Shown here one piece after another: positions 49,941-59,612 of a stretch of DNA of 64,000 nucleotides (position 1 is its first letter; each line of letters opens with the position of its first letter). Below the pieces are notes generated by a model, which was not told where the DNA came from, made no database searches, and saw only the letters and a program-made list of their open reading frames with translations. This DNA is from Nisaea sp. (GTDB taxonomy: Bacteria > Pseudomonadota > Alphaproteobacteria > Thalassobaculales > Thalassobaculaceae). Made by a program: the position numbers and the translations under genes. Location: positions 372,001 to 436,000 of the forward strand of contig NZ_JAXMNY010000001.1 of assembly GCF_034670185.1 (NCBI RefSeq), written 5' to 3'.

Positions 49941-52421
49941 TTAATCCGGCTTTCTCCCGGTCGGAGATGTATCATCCTTCGGGGATGTGTCGTCTTTGCC
50001 GATCAGTTCCTGTTCCGCCTCTCTGGCTTCCTCTGCGGCCTCTTCACGCTCCTTCAGAATGCGCTTGCGTTCGGCCTCCTGGGATTCTTTCTCGGCATTC
50101 CGGGCGGCTTCCGCATCGGCCATTTCGGGATTCGCCGTCTTGAAATACTCCTGGCTCTGCGGGGCCGCACCGCCCGCATCCTTTCCGCTGCGCTGGGGCT
50201 TGGCCTGGGTGACCATGACATTGGCTGACGGTGCGTTACCGTCCTTGTCCTCGCCGAAATAGAGTGTTTGATGCGGGAACGGAATTTCGACCCCCTCGGC
50301 GTCGAACCGCCGCTTCACGCGACGCAGGAATTCGCGCCGAATCGACCATTGCCGGCCAGGCTTGGTTTTCAGACGGGTCCTGATGTTGACACTGGAATCG
50401 GCGAGGTCCTGCAGTCCGAAGACCTCGAACGGCCCGGCGATATCCCCCTGTAAGGCTTCGTCATTTGCCAGTTCGTCGCCGATTTCCTGCAGCAGTTTCA
50501 TCACCGCTTCCGTGTCTTCGCGATAGGCGATGCCGACATCGACCAGCGCATAGGCGTAGTCCTTTGTCTTGTTGGTGATGATCTCGACGGTGCCGAATGG
50601 AATGGTATGCAGATCGCCGTTGACGTCGCGCACCCGCAGGGTGCGGATGCTCAGGGCTTCGACCGTTCCGGACATGCCGCCGACATCGATAAAGTCGCCG
50701 ACATTCAGCGTGTCCTCAATCAGCAGGAAGATCCCGGAGATCACATCCTTGACGAGGGATTGTGAGCCGAAACCGATGGCCAGACCGATGATACTGGCAC
50801 CGGCAAGCAAAGGTGTGATGTCGACGCCGAGCTCGGACAAGATGACGAACACGGCGAGCACGCCGATGACGATGACCACGGCACGCCGCAGCAGCGGCAG
50901 CAGGGTCCGCTCGCGCCCGCTCAGGATACCCGCGCTTTCCAGCACGAACAGCCGTCGTTCGACGAAAAGGCTGACGATTTCGGAGATAGCGACGGCACCG
51001 CCACCGACGACCAGGATCGTGGCGATGGCGCGTATCAGCACCTGACCGTTCTCCGAGGCGAAGAAGGCAGAAAGCTGGATGCCCCAAACTTCGAGCAACG
51101 CACCGAAAGCTGCAACCGAGATGAGGACGCGTGCACCAGCGAGGAGATGTGGCACATAGCGGTTCGCCCGCCGCTCCAGAGAGGGATAGCGATCGGTCAT
51201 CTCATGGGAGATTGAGAAGGCCCAGTGACTGGCCGTATCGACCGCGAGCCAGGCGAGCCGCCAGACGATCACGATTATGACCATGAAGGCGGCGATCTCG
51301 CCGAGGCGCTTGAAGCCCGGATCTCCCATGGACATCAGGATCACCAGGCCCGCGGTGACATAGGCGATCGCGATCAGATGCCAGACGGCAGAGAGAACGG
51401 ACCAGAAGGTACGGCCTGTCGCATTCTTGTCGGTGCTTGCGATGAACTGGGAGAAACTTGCGCGATTCTGCAGAATGAAGGCGGTCAAGAGTGCCCAGAG
51501 AGCGCCGTAGACCACCTTTTCAAGGGACAGGAAGGTTGCCGCCGGCATGCCGAGGATATAGGCGGCCTGCAGCCCCAGGATGCCGTATATGCCTGTTGCG
51601 ACCACGCGGTTGGTCCAGACCACGAGATAGGCGCCGGTTGCTTCCGTTATATTCAGCGAGCGGCTGGCCAACCCGGCGGGTTTAAGCAAGGTGCGGATCA
51701 GGGCGAGGCAGGCGAGATGGGAGGCGACTGCAAAGACGAATGCCCGGCCGGCAAGTTGGACGTTCGTGCTGCTTATTGTCGTCAGAATGCCCTGCGTGAC
51801 GGCGAAGAAAACCACGACCCGAATGCTGCGGAGCAGGAGCAGCGGCATCAGTGCGGCGAGATTACGCAGCAGCGTGCCGCGCATGACCCAGGCTTCCAGC
51901 CGGTCGATTGGACGGCGCAACAAATTGGTGGTCAATCGGACGGCAAGAAGCCCCAGAGCCGCGATGCCAGCAATCACGGCCATCCATTGCCCGATCCTGA
52001 AGAGTTTGTCCGGATCGGCCGCGAGGGCGGAAAGCGCCGGGATCAGGCTTTTCACGTCGGTCAGGGCTATCGCCGTATCAGAGAGCCGGCTTACGGCCCT
52101 CTGAAGAAAATCGCTGATACCCGTGACAACGTCCGACATCGCAGATGCGACGGTAGATCCGTCGTCGGGTTTTTCTTCCTCGGTCGCGGCCAGCAGCGTT
52201 TCCAGATCAGAAATCAGGGTATCGCGTTTGCCCTCGTCCTTCAGGGTGTCGAGCAGCGACTGAAGGCGCGCTGGACCGACTGTGGCAGATTCATCGACAG
52301 CGTTGCTTTCGGCAATTTCCTGGGCACTCGCCGGTGTCGGGGGCAGCCCGACAACGCCGAAAGCGCCGACACCAAGCGCGAGAGTCAGAAGCATCAGAAT
52401 GGATTTTAAACGATATGGCAT
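49941..52421 (-). CDS. Large mechanosensitive channel of the MscS family
   Basis: 826 residues from the ATG at 52421, which gives a proper Sec signal (MPYRLKSILMLLTLALG, cleavage near ASA-QE); an upstream ATG at 52460 would overlap the ZntB-like gene. A periplasmic helical region (to about 140), roughly ten membrane helices and the MscS core follow: the pore helix and beta domain AIGFGSQSLVKDVISGIFLLIEDTLNVGDFID, then VRDVNGDLHTIPFGTVEIITNKTKDYAY. An unusual Glu/Ala/Lys/Arg-rich C-terminal tail of about 60 residues is predicted coiled coil. It gates under membrane tension after hypo-osmotic shock. Confidence 0.9.
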   Translation of the reverse strand: MPYRLKSILMLLTLALGVGAFGVVGLPPTPASAQEIAESNAVDESATVGPARLQSLLDTLKDEGKRDTLISDLETLLAATEEEKPDDGSTVASAMSDVVTGISDFLQRAVSRLSDTAIALTDVKSLIPALSALAADPDKLFRIGQWMAVIAGIAALGLLAVRLTTNLLRRPIDRLEAWVMRGTLLRNLAALMPLLLLRSIRVVVFFAVTQGILTTISSTNVQLAGRAFVFAVASHLACLALIRTLLKPAGLASRSLNITEATGAYLVVWTNRVVATGIYGILGLQAAYILGMPAATFLSLEKVVYGALWALLTAFILQNRASFSQFIASTDKNATGRTFWSVLSAVWHLIAIAYVTAGLVILMSMGDPGFKRLGEIAAFMVIIVIVWRLAWLAVDTASHWAFSISHEMTDRYPSLERRANRYVPHLLAGARVLISVAAFGALLEVWGIQLSAFFASENGQVLIRAIATILVVGGGAVAISEIVSLFVERRLFVLESAGILSGRERTLLPLLRRAVVIVIGVLAVFVILSELGVDITPLLAGASIIGLAIGFGSQSLVKDVISGIFLLIEDTLNVGDFIDVGGMSGTVEALSIRTLRVRDVNGDLHTIPFGTVEIITNKTKDYAYALVDVGIAYREDTEAVMKLLQEIGDELANDEALQGDIAGPFEVFGLQDLADSSVNIRTRLKTKPGRQWSIRREFLRRVKRRFDAEGVEIPFPHQTLYFGEDKDGNAPSANVMVTQAKPQRSGKDAGGAAPQSQEYFKTANPEMADAEAARNAEKESQEAERKRILKEREEAAEEAREAEQELIGKDDTSPKDDTSPTGRKPD

Positions 52422-52447
52422 AGCTATCAGCGGTCCGGTCCTTCGGA

Positions 52448-53437
52448 TTACTTGAACCATTTAAGTGATCTGAGCGCCCAGACTTCCAAGCCCACAATTA
52501 GTACCATGATCAGCGTCACGGCCCAGAAAGCCCAGGAGGTATCGGCTCCGGGCATGCCGGCGACGTTGATGCCGAGCAGACCGGTCAACAAACCGATCGG
52601 CAGGCAGATCGCGGATATAACAGACAAAATGTACAGGCGCCGGTTTAGTTCCTCACTGCTGCGGTTCTGGATTGTGTCCTGAATCACCATGGCGCGTTCG
52701 CGGATTTCATCCAGGCTTTCGACATAGCGGATGACCCGATCTGCCGCTTCACTGAGCCCGCTCAACGTCTGCCGCGAAAACCATGACGGTGGATCGTTCG
52801 TCAGATGTCGCAGGGCGTCGCGCTGAGGCAGGATATAGCGTCTCAGAATGATGGTCCTGAGGCGCAGGGTTTGAAGTTCCCGGGTTGGGTGCTGCGTATC
52901 GCTTGCGGTTTGCTCTTCGTCCACCACATCGATGCGTTCTTCGAGGTCGTCGATCACCGGTTCCATGCGGCGGAACAGGCGCTCGGCGAGATGGACCAGG
53001 AGCTCGTCGGTGTCGGCGGGACGAAAGCCGTGCTCCAGCGCGGCGAGCGTGTCCTGCACGGCTAGCAGCCGGCGCAGGCGGACCGTGATCATGAAGCCGC
53101 GCTCGATCCAGATCCTGAGGCTGACCATGTCTTCAGGGTTGGCGCCGGGATTGAGATTCACGCCGCGCAACACGATCAGCACGCCATCGTCGAACCGCTG
53201 CACCCTGGGCCGGGTCTCTTCCGCGATGAGGGCGTCTGCGGCGATGTCGGGAATCCCTGCCTTCTGCTTGACCCAGCTGCGGGAGGGCTCCTCTCTTTGA
53301 CTGAGGTGGACCCAGCAGAGACGCAATCCCTCCGGGCGGCCTTTGGCCAGGTGTCCCCAGTCGAGCTTTTGGACTTCGGGCTCATCGCTGAAGCCAATGC
53401 CGGCGATCAATCCGTCGATGTTATCCGCTGTATCCAT
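52448..53437 (-). CDS. CorA/ZntB-like divalent cation transporter
   Basis: 329 residues, typical length. A cytosolic N-domain and long helix (to about 265) precede two membrane helices near the C-terminus. The signature loop is GINVAGMPGA: GIN in place of the GMN of CorA, which is the pattern of the ZntB subgroup. Zinc transport is therefore more likely than Mg, but this is inferred from one motif. It lies upstream of the MscS gene on the same strand, with 27 bases between, and may be co-transcribed with it. Confidence 0.88.
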   Translation of the reverse strand: MDTADNIDGLIAGIGFSDEPEVQKLDWGHLAKGRPEGLRLCWVHLSQREEPSRSWVKQKAGIPDIAADALIAEETRPRVQRFDDGVLIVLRGVNLNPGANPEDMVSLRIWIERGFMITVRLRRLLAVQDTLAALEHGFRPADTDELLVHLAERLFRRMEPVIDDLEERIDVVDEEQTASDTQHPTRELQTLRLRTIILRRYILPQRDALRHLTNDPPSWFSRQTLSGLSEAADRVIRYVESLDEIRERAMVIQDTIQNRSSEELNRRLYILSVISAICLPIGLLTGLLGINVAGMPGADTSWAFWAVTLIMVLIVGLEVWALRSLKWFK

Positions 53438-53518
53438 CTGTCGCGTCCGTCCCCGTCGCGAGAATAACAGTCTTCAGTATAGGTAGGCTGTGCAATCGGG
53501 CAATGCCGCGCTGACGGA

Positions 53519-54463
53519 TCAGAAGCCGGTGGCCCGATCCGGATAGTCGGTAATGATGCCGTCGACTCCGAGATCGACCAGACGCCTCATGTCCTGGACG
53601 TCGTTGACTGTCCAGACGATGACACTGAGGCCTTCTGCATGCGCCGCTTTCACCGCTTCTTTCGTGACGTTGCGGTGATAGGGAGACCAGACCGTGCAGC
53701 CTGCCGCTCTGGCGGCCTTCTGGATGGAGCCTGCGAAATCGTCCACGTCGAGACCGCCGAGCCAGGGAGAGGCGCCGTCCTTGCCAGCTTCCGCCGAGTC
53801 GAGCCAGCGTGCCTCGGCGCTGAGGCATAGGGTCGGAATGGCAGCATTGATCCGCTTGGCGGCGATCAGTGTCGACCAGTCGAAGCTTTGCAGGGTGATC
53901 CGGTCCAGAACGCCGGCGGTCCGGGCGGTCTCGATCAGCAGGCGGGCGAACGCTTCCGGCTCGGGAGTGTCGCTCGGCGCGAGCGGAGAGCGCTTGGTCT
54001 CGATATTGAAACGGACTGTCTCATTGCCCCGTGCCGCCACCATGGCGAAGAGGTCCGACAATTTCGGAACCCGTGTGCCATCGACCGGTGCCTGATCCGG
54101 AAAGCGCTTGGCATCGCGGCTGCCCGGACGGATTCGACCGACATCGTATGCTTCCAGCTCGGCCGCCGTCAGCGTGTTCAACAGGATTTCGCTGTCGATC
54201 CAGACGCCATCCCTGCGTGTATGGTCTTTCGAGAGAGCGCGGTCATGATGGATGACGGCAACGCCGTCCGCTGTCACCACCGTGTCGAGTTCCAGCACAT
54301 CGACACCGAGATCGAGGGCTTTCTCGAAGGCGGGTAGTGAGTTCTCCGGGCTGAGGCCACGGGCGCCGCGGTGACCCTGGATCTCTACTGCTCCGGCGAT
54401 GCCGGAAAACGTGGAGGCCAGAGCCGCCGCAATAGCGAAAGACCAGGAGAGGGTGTTAGGCAT
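53519..54463 (-). CDS. Glycerophosphodiester phosphodiesterase, exported
   Basis: 314 residues. A Sec signal (MPNTLSWSFAIAAALASTFSGIAGA, in two parts, cleavage near AGA-VE) is followed by the GDPD TIM barrel: QGHRGARGLSPENSLPAF with the catalytic His and Arg, LELDTVVTADGVAVIHHD with the metal-binding Glu-Asp and the second His. It should hydrolyse glycerophosphodiesters to glycerol-3-phosphate in the periplasm. It overlaps the SDR gene by 8 bases. Confidence 0.93.
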   Translation of the reverse strand: MPNTLSWSFAIAAALASTFSGIAGAVEIQGHRGARGLSPENSLPAFEKALDLGVDVLELDTVVTADGVAVIHHDRALSKDHTRRDGVWIDSEILLNTLTAAELEAYDVGRIRPGSRDAKRFPDQAPVDGTRVPKLSDLFAMVAARGNETVRFNIETKRSPLAPSDTPEPEAFARLLIETARTAGVLDRITLQSFDWSTLIAAKRINAAIPTLCLSAEARWLDSAEAGKDGASPWLGGLDVDDFAGSIQKAARAAGCTVWSPYHRNVTKEAVKAAHAEGLSVIVWTVNDVQDMRRLVDLGVDGIITDYPDRATGF

Positions 54464-55160
54464 TCACCAGATCGCCGTTACGACGGCATTCCGGCGAGGC
54501 CAGCTCAATGAACAGGGGCACCAGGTCTTCCGGTGGCTTGACCGATGCCTGATCTTCTCCCGGATAGGCGGTGACACGCAGTTTCGTGCGGGTCGCGCCG
54601 GGGTTCAGCAGGTTTGCCCTGATATTACTCTTGGCATTTTCCGCCGCATAGCTCCGAACCATTGCTTCCAGAGCGGCCTTGCTCACCGCATAAGCGCCCC
54701 AGAACGGCTTCTCGCCGTGCGCGGCGTCGGCGGTCACGAAGATCGCCCGGCCCGCATCGGACTGGCGGAGCAAAGGGTCAAGGCTGCGTATCAGACGCTG
54801 GTTCGCGGTGAGGTTGGTCGCGATGACCTGTTCCCAGAGCTTGGGATCGTAATGATGCATCGGCGTCAGATTGCCGAGCATGCCGCCATTGGCGACCAGA
54901 ATGTCGATCTTGCCGTAGCGCTCATGGAGGGCGGCACCAAGCCGGTCGATGGCCGGGTAGTCCGTCAGGTCCATGGGCACCAGGCTGGCGCTGCCGCCTG
55001 CCGCCTGGATCTCGTCGTCCAGTTCCTCCAGAGCGCCCACGGTGCGGGCTACAAGCACGACATGCGCGCCTTCGCGGGCAAAGGCCTTGGCAACGGCGGC
55101 GCCAATGCCGCGGGACGCGCCGGTGATTACCGCAATGCGGCCGTCAAGAATGCCGGTCAT
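54456..55160 (-). CDS. Short-chain dehydrogenase/reductase (YciK-like)
   Basis: 234 residues. ITGASRGIGAAVAKAFAREGAHVVLVART (cofactor; in two parts), LVANGGML in place of NNAG, catalytic YAVSKAALE, and NLLNPGATRTKLR. The pattern resembles the YciK/SDR group with a divergent NAG motif. No substrate is assignable. It ends 8 bases inside the GDPD gene and starts 25 bases after purF's stop. Confidence 0.85.
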   Translation of the reverse strand: MTGILDGRIAVITGASRGIGAAVAKAFAREGAHVVLVARTVGALEELDDEIQAAGGSASLVPMDLTDYPAIDRLGAALHERYGKIDILVANGGMLGNLTPMHHYDPKLWEQVIATNLTANQRLIRSLDPLLRQSDAGRAIFVTADAAHGEKPFWGAYAVSKAALEAMVRSYAAENAKSNIRANLLNPGATRTKLRVTAYPGEDQASVKPPEDLVPLFIELASPECRRNGDLVNA

Positions 55161-55185
55161 GGAACTCTCAGCAGATTGGTTTGGG

Positions 55186-56667
55186 TCAGGAAGCCTCGGC
55201 CAGCAGGGAGAGCTGCCGGACGTTCGATCCGTCGTTCTGGTCGATCAGAGCGATCGGATAGTCGCCGGTGAGGCAGGCGTCGCAATATTGTGGGTTTTCA
55301 TTGTTGCGTGCGGCCTCGCCGACGGCCTGATAGAGGCCGTCATGGGATATGAAAGCGAGACTGTCGACGCCGATCAACTCAGCCATCTCATCCACCGACA
55401 TTTTGGAAGCCAGCAGCTTTTCCCGTTCCGGCGTATCAACGCCGTAGAAGCAGGAATGGGTCGTCGGCGGGCTGGCGATCCGCATATGGACTTCCTTGGC
55501 ACCGGCGGCGCGCACCATTTCGACGATCTTGGTCGAGGTGGTGCCGCGGACGATGGAATCGTCCACCAGAATGACGCGTTTGCCCTTGAGCTGCGCCGTG
55601 TTTGCATTGTGCTTCAGCTTCACGCCGAGATGGCGGACATGATCCGTCGGCTCGATGAAGGTCCGGCCGACATAGTGATTGCGGATAATACCCAGATCGA
55701 AGGAAATACCAGCCGCAGCGGCATAGCCGATAGCTGCCGGAACGCCGGAATCCGGTACCGGGACGACAACGTCGGCATCAACGTGGCTTTCCTTGGCCAG
55801 CACCGCGCCGATTTCCTTGCGCGAGTTATAGACGCTCTTGCCTTCCATCACGCTGTCCGGCCGGGCGAAGTAGATATATTCGAAGATGCAGAAACGGCTC
55901 GGTTTGCTGGCGAAGGGCTTCAGCGACTGAACGCCTTTGTCCGTGATGTAAACAACTTCGCCAGGCTCCACATCGCGCACATAGTCGGCGCCAATGATGT
56001 CGAGCGCGCAGGTCTCCGAGGCGAGGATATGCGCATCGCCCAGCTTGCCGAGCACCAGCGGACGAACGCCGTATGGGTCACGAATGCCGATCAGTGAGTC
56101 GCGGGAAAGGCAGACAAGCGAATAGGCACCGACGATCTTCTGCATGGCATCGACCACCCGGTCCAGCACAGTGTGCTGCGGGCTGCGTGCGACCAGATGA
56201 ATGATGGTTTCGGTATCAGATGTGGACTGGAACAGGCAGCCCTGACGGACCAGGCTGTCGCGCAGGTCGATAGCGTTGGTCAGGTTGCCGTTATGGCAGA
56301 GCGCCATGCCGCCGAATTCGAAATCGGCGAAGAGCGGCTGGACGTTTCGGAGATTGGCCCCGCCGGTAGTGGCATAGCGGTTATGCCCGATGGAGGCGTG
56401 GCCCTTGAGCTGGTTGATGATCTTTGCCGACTCGTCGCCGAAATTCTCACCCACATGTCCGAGCGCCCGGTGGGCGTGAAAGTGGTTGCCGTCCCAGGAA
56501 ACAATGCCGCAGGATTCCTGTCCGCGATGCTGCAGGGAGTGGAGGCCGAGAGCCGTGAGGGCGGCTGCATCAGGAGCGCCAAAGACGCCGAAGACGCCGC
56601 ATTCCTCATGGAGATGATCGTCGTCCCAATCGGGGGACCGGTCCAACGGTTGTTTCAGATCCGTCAC
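55186..56667 (-). CDS. purF: Amidophosphoribosyltransferase
   Basis: 493 residues. The start chosen is a GTG at 56667 because AGGAGG lies 8 bases upstream; an ATG at 56697 is an alternative. The Ntn nucleophile Cys23 in EECGVFG is exposed by propeptide cleavage. Other motifs: GHNRYATTGGANLRN, LCHNGNLTNA, TDTETI, the PRPP loop VILVDDSIVRGTTSTKI, and RIASPPTTHSCFYGVD. It makes 5-phosphoribosylamine, the first step of purine synthesis; guaB and guaA lie elsewhere in the window. cvpA directly upstream is the classic partner. Confidence 0.97.
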   Translation of the reverse strand: MTDLKQPLDRSPDWDDDHLHEECGVFGVFGAPDAAALTALGLHSLQHRGQESCGIVSWDGNHFHAHRALGHVGENFGDESAKIINQLKGHASIGHNRYATTGGANLRNVQPLFADFEFGGMALCHNGNLTNAIDLRDSLVRQGCLFQSTSDTETIIHLVARSPQHTVLDRVVDAMQKIVGAYSLVCLSRDSLIGIRDPYGVRPLVLGKLGDAHILASETCALDIIGADYVRDVEPGEVVYITDKGVQSLKPFASKPSRFCIFEYIYFARPDSVMEGKSVYNSRKEIGAVLAKESHVDADVVVPVPDSGVPAAIGYAAAAGISFDLGIIRNHYVGRTFIEPTDHVRHLGVKLKHNANTAQLKGKRVILVDDSIVRGTTSTKIVEMVRAAGAKEVHMRIASPPTTHSCFYGVDTPEREKLLASKMSVDEMAELIGVDSLAFISHDGLYQAVGEAARNNENPQYCDACLTGDYPIALIDQNDGSNVRQLSLLAEAS

Positions 56668-56716
56668 GGCGACATCCTCCTGCCGGTTGCTGTCCATGGC
56701 ATCTTTATCGAAAGCG

Positions 56717-57385
56717 TCAATCCGTGCCCTCGATAACCTTCTCCAGTCCCCGACGTTGATCGGCAGTATACCCGTCGCCGTCCTTCGGCGCATCGGGTTT
56801 TGCCGGCGGGCTGATCAAACGTTCGAAAAGCAGCTTTTCTGTTTTCTCGCGGGCTTTCGCGCCGGCACTCCCGGCGGCGTTCCGAAGTTTTGGCCGCAAT
56901 TTTGGCGGCACGAGGCCGACAAGGGTTTGTGCGCCCTGTTCGACGAGAGGCAGTGTGCGCGCTTCGGTTACCCATTGCGGATAGCCATCATCCTCGATCA
57001 ACCAGTTCAGTCCGAGATAGAGCAAGCAAACCAGTACCGCGCCGCGAACAATCCCGAAAAGGAATCCCAGGGAGCGGTCAACGGCACTGAGGCCGCTGCC
57101 TTGTAACGCGGCGGCAACATAGTGGGTGACCAGCGACATTACAATGACCGAGACGACGAAAACCGCGATACCTGCCGCCAGATCTGCCATATCGCCCCAC
57201 CCCAGAAGCTGGCGGACATAGGGCGCGGTGACGGGGTAGAGATAAAGCGCGGCGAAGAAGGCCGCGACCCACGAGCCGATGGCCAGCACCTCGCGGAAAA
57301 AACCCCGCGCGAAGGCGAGTATTCCCGAGAGCAGGACCATGGCGATGATCGCGACGTCGGTCACATTGACCGGCAGGTTATCCAT
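56717..57385 (-). CDS. cvpA: CvpA family membrane protein
   Basis: 222 residues. Four membrane helices: VTDVAIIAMVLLSGILAFARGFFREVLAI contains the first two and the conserved family start (Asp, then RGFxRE). Two more follow near 60-85 and 105-125 (FLFGIVRGAVLVCLLYLGL). The C-terminal 80 residues are soluble and charged. CvpA is linked to colicin V secretion and stress tolerance. It lies 49 bases upstream of purF, a very common order. Confidence 0.92.
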   Translation of the reverse strand: MDNLPVNVTDVAIIAMVLLSGILAFARGFFREVLAIGSWVAAFFAALYLYPVTAPYVRQLLGWGDMADLAAGIAVFVVSVIVMSLVTHYVAAALQGSGLSAVDRSLGFLFGIVRGAVLVCLLYLGLNWLIEDDGYPQWVTEARTLPLVEQGAQTLVGLVPPKLRPKLRNAAGSAGAKAREKTEKLLFERLISPPAKPDAPKDGDGYTADQRRGLEKVIEGTD

Positions 57386-57388
57386 GGC

Positions 57389-58795
57389 TTACGCCTCTCC
57401 CGCTTTGCGGCCGATATTGGTTTCGTCCTGGAACATGGCTACCAGATCATGCAAATGCTTGATCGTGGCAAGAGCGAGGCTGCCATTACGGGGGGCTTTT
57501 TTGTCACCCGACGAGCGGCGCGGCTCTGGCATGATGGCGCGCTCGAAACCGAGCTTGGCGGCTTCTTTCAGGCGGGCCTCGGCGTGAGAGACGGCACGTA
57601 TTTCGGCCGAGAGGCCGATTTCTCCGAACACAACCGAATTTGACGGGACCGGCGTGCCGGTCAGAGAGGAAAGCAGGGCGGCCGCAACGGCAAGGTCGGC
57701 GGCTGGCTCGCTGACTTTCAAGCCGCCGGCGACATTGAGAAATACATCGCTGCCCGCGAGGACGACACCGCAACGCGCCTCAAGCACGGCCGTGACCATG
57801 GCGAGACGCCCGGAATCCCAGCCAATGACGGCCCGGCGCGGTGTTCCGTAGGGCGAGGGGGCAACCAGTGCCTGGATCTCTACCAGCAGCGGCCGTGTGC
57901 CTTCCATACCGGCAAAGACACACGCGCCCGAGACATTGTCCTGCCTGTCTCCGAGGAAAAGGGCTGACGGGTTGGTAACTTCGGCGAGACCGATTTCGGT
58001 CATTTCGAAGACGCCGATCTCGTCGGTCGGCCCGAACCGGTTCTTCACGCCGCGCAGGATACGGAACTGGTGGCCGCGCTCGCCCTCGAAATAGAGCACC
58101 GTGTCGACCATGTGCTCGAGCACCCGGGGGCCGGCGATGGTGCCTTCCTTGGTCACATGACCGACCAGCAACAGCACGATGCCGCGCCGCTTGGCGACAC
58201 GGATAAGCTCCTGTGCCGATGCACGAACCTGGGAGACCGTGCCGGGGGCGCTGTCGATGGCGTCCACATACATGGTCTGGATCGAATCGATCACCAGGAC
58301 GTCGGGCGCATCCTCGCCGTCCATCGTGGTGACGATGTCGCGCACGCTGGTGGCGGCCGCGAGTTGCACCGGCGCTTCGGCGACGCCGAGACGCTGGGCG
58401 CGCATCCGCACCTGATCCAGCGCTTCTTCACCGGAGACATAGGCGCAGCGGGAGTTTTCGGAAAGTTTGGCCGTCACCTGCAGCAACAGGGTGGATTTGC
58501 CGATACCGGGATCGCCACCAATCAGCACGACGGAGCCGGGAACGAGGCCACCACCGGCGACCCGGTCGAACTCGGCGATGTTCGTGACCCGGCGTGGCGA
58601 TTTCTTGGAGCTTCCGGAGAGACTGACGAAATCGATCTTCCGGCCCTTCGCCCCGCCGAGGCCCTTCGGCGCGGCTTTCTCGACAACCTCTTCGATCAGG
58701 CTGTTCCAGGCGCCGCAGGCGTCGCACTTTCCGGACCATTTCGGCTGGACGCCGCCGCATTCCTGGCAGACATAGCGGGCTTGAGACTTTGCCAT
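57389..58795 (-). CDS. radA: DNA repair protein RadA (Sms)
   Basis: 468 residues. N-terminal zinc ribbon YVCQECGGVQPKWSGKCDACGAW (CxxC pairs), RecA-like ATPase with Walker A GGDPGIGKSTLLLQ, the RadA-specific KNRFG loop in GVKNRFGPTDE, and a C-terminal Lon-like domain (GWDSGRLAMVTAVLEARCGV). It helps branch migration in recombination and repair. It ends 3 bases before cvpA. Confidence 0.97.
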   Translation of the reverse strand: MAKSQARYVCQECGGVQPKWSGKCDACGAWNSLIEEVVEKAAPKGLGGAKGRKIDFVSLSGSSKKSPRRVTNIAEFDRVAGGGLVPGSVVLIGGDPGIGKSTLLLQVTAKLSENSRCAYVSGEEALDQVRMRAQRLGVAEAPVQLAAATSVRDIVTTMDGEDAPDVLVIDSIQTMYVDAIDSAPGTVSQVRASAQELIRVAKRRGIVLLLVGHVTKEGTIAGPRVLEHMVDTVLYFEGERGHQFRILRGVKNRFGPTDEIGVFEMTEIGLAEVTNPSALFLGDRQDNVSGACVFAGMEGTRPLLVEIQALVAPSPYGTPRRAVIGWDSGRLAMVTAVLEARCGVVLAGSDVFLNVAGGLKVSEPAADLAVAAALLSSLTGTPVPSNSVVFGEIGLSAEIRAVSHAEARLKEAAKLGFERAIMPEPRRSSGDKKAPRNGSLALATIKHLHDLVAMFQDETNIGRKAGEA

Positions 58796-58807
58796 TGTGC
58801 GCTCCGC

Positions 58808-59596
58808 TCAGGCTCGGCTGGTCACGAGTTCAATCGGGCCTTCTTCGAGACCGTTGATGAACTGATGCACATAGGGATTGCCGGACGTGTCGATCTCCGC
58901 GGTCGGACCCTGCCAGATGATCTTGCCGTCGTAGAGCATGGCGATACGGTTGCCGATCCGGCGGGCGCTGTCCATGTCATGGGTGATGGTGAGTGCGGTG
59001 ATCTTGAACTCCTCGACGCATTTGACGATCAACTCGTCGATTATGTCGCCCATGATCGGGTCGAGGCCGGTTGTCGGCTCGTCGAAGAAGACCACTTCGG
59101 GACGTGTGGCGATGGTGCGGGCGAGGGCGGCGCGTTTGCGCATGCCGGTGGATATCTCGCCCGGATACATTGCTCCGACATCCGGCTCCAGTCCAACCTG
59201 TGCCATGAAATCCAGAGCGATCTCGTGCGCCTGCTTGCGTGGCATGCTCTGCGCCTCCACCAGGCCGAAAGAGACATTGTCCAGAATCGACAGAGAGTCG
59301 AACAGCGCGCCAGCCTGAAACAGCAGGCCGAACCTGCTCATCATAGCCCGGCGTTCGGAGGCAGCCAGCGAGAGGACGTCGGTGCCATCGATCTCGACTG
59401 CGCCACTATCGGCATCCATCAGGCCGGTAACGGTCTTGATCAGGACGGACTTGCCGGTGCCGGACCCGCCAATCACGACCACGGATTCCGCCTCTGCGAT
59501 ATCGAGGTCCAGTCCGCGCAGCACATGGTTGGAGCCGAAGGACTTGGTCAGGCCCCGGATCCTGATTTTCGGCAGTGCTGCCGTAGGTTCGGCCAT
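58808..59596 (-). CDS. mlaF: ABC transporter ATPase, MlaF-like
   Basis: 262 residues. Walker A VIGGSGTGKSVLIKT, Q-loop in FGLLFQAGALFDSL (the phenylalanine-rich pattern of MlaF/Ttg2A), signature ISTGMRKRAALART, Walker B VVFFDEPTTGLDP and H-loop TITHDMDSA. With MlaE it forms the inner-membrane lipid transporter that maintains outer-membrane asymmetry. The MlaD substrate-binding gene is not adjacent, as in several alphaproteobacteria. Confidence 0.9.
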   Translation of the reverse strand: MAEPTAALPKIRIRGLTKSFGSNHVLRGLDLDIAEAESVVVIGGSGTGKSVLIKTVTGLMDADSGAVEIDGTDVLSLAASERRAMMSRFGLLFQAGALFDSLSILDNVSFGLVEAQSMPRKQAHEIALDFMAQVGLEPDVGAMYPGEISTGMRKRAALARTIATRPEVVFFDEPTTGLDPIMGDIIDELIVKCVEEFKITALTITHDMDSARRIGNRIAMLYDGKIIWQGPTAEIDTSGNPYVHQFINGLEEGPIELVTSRA

Positions 59597-59612
59597 TGCG
59601 TTTCCCTGCCGC

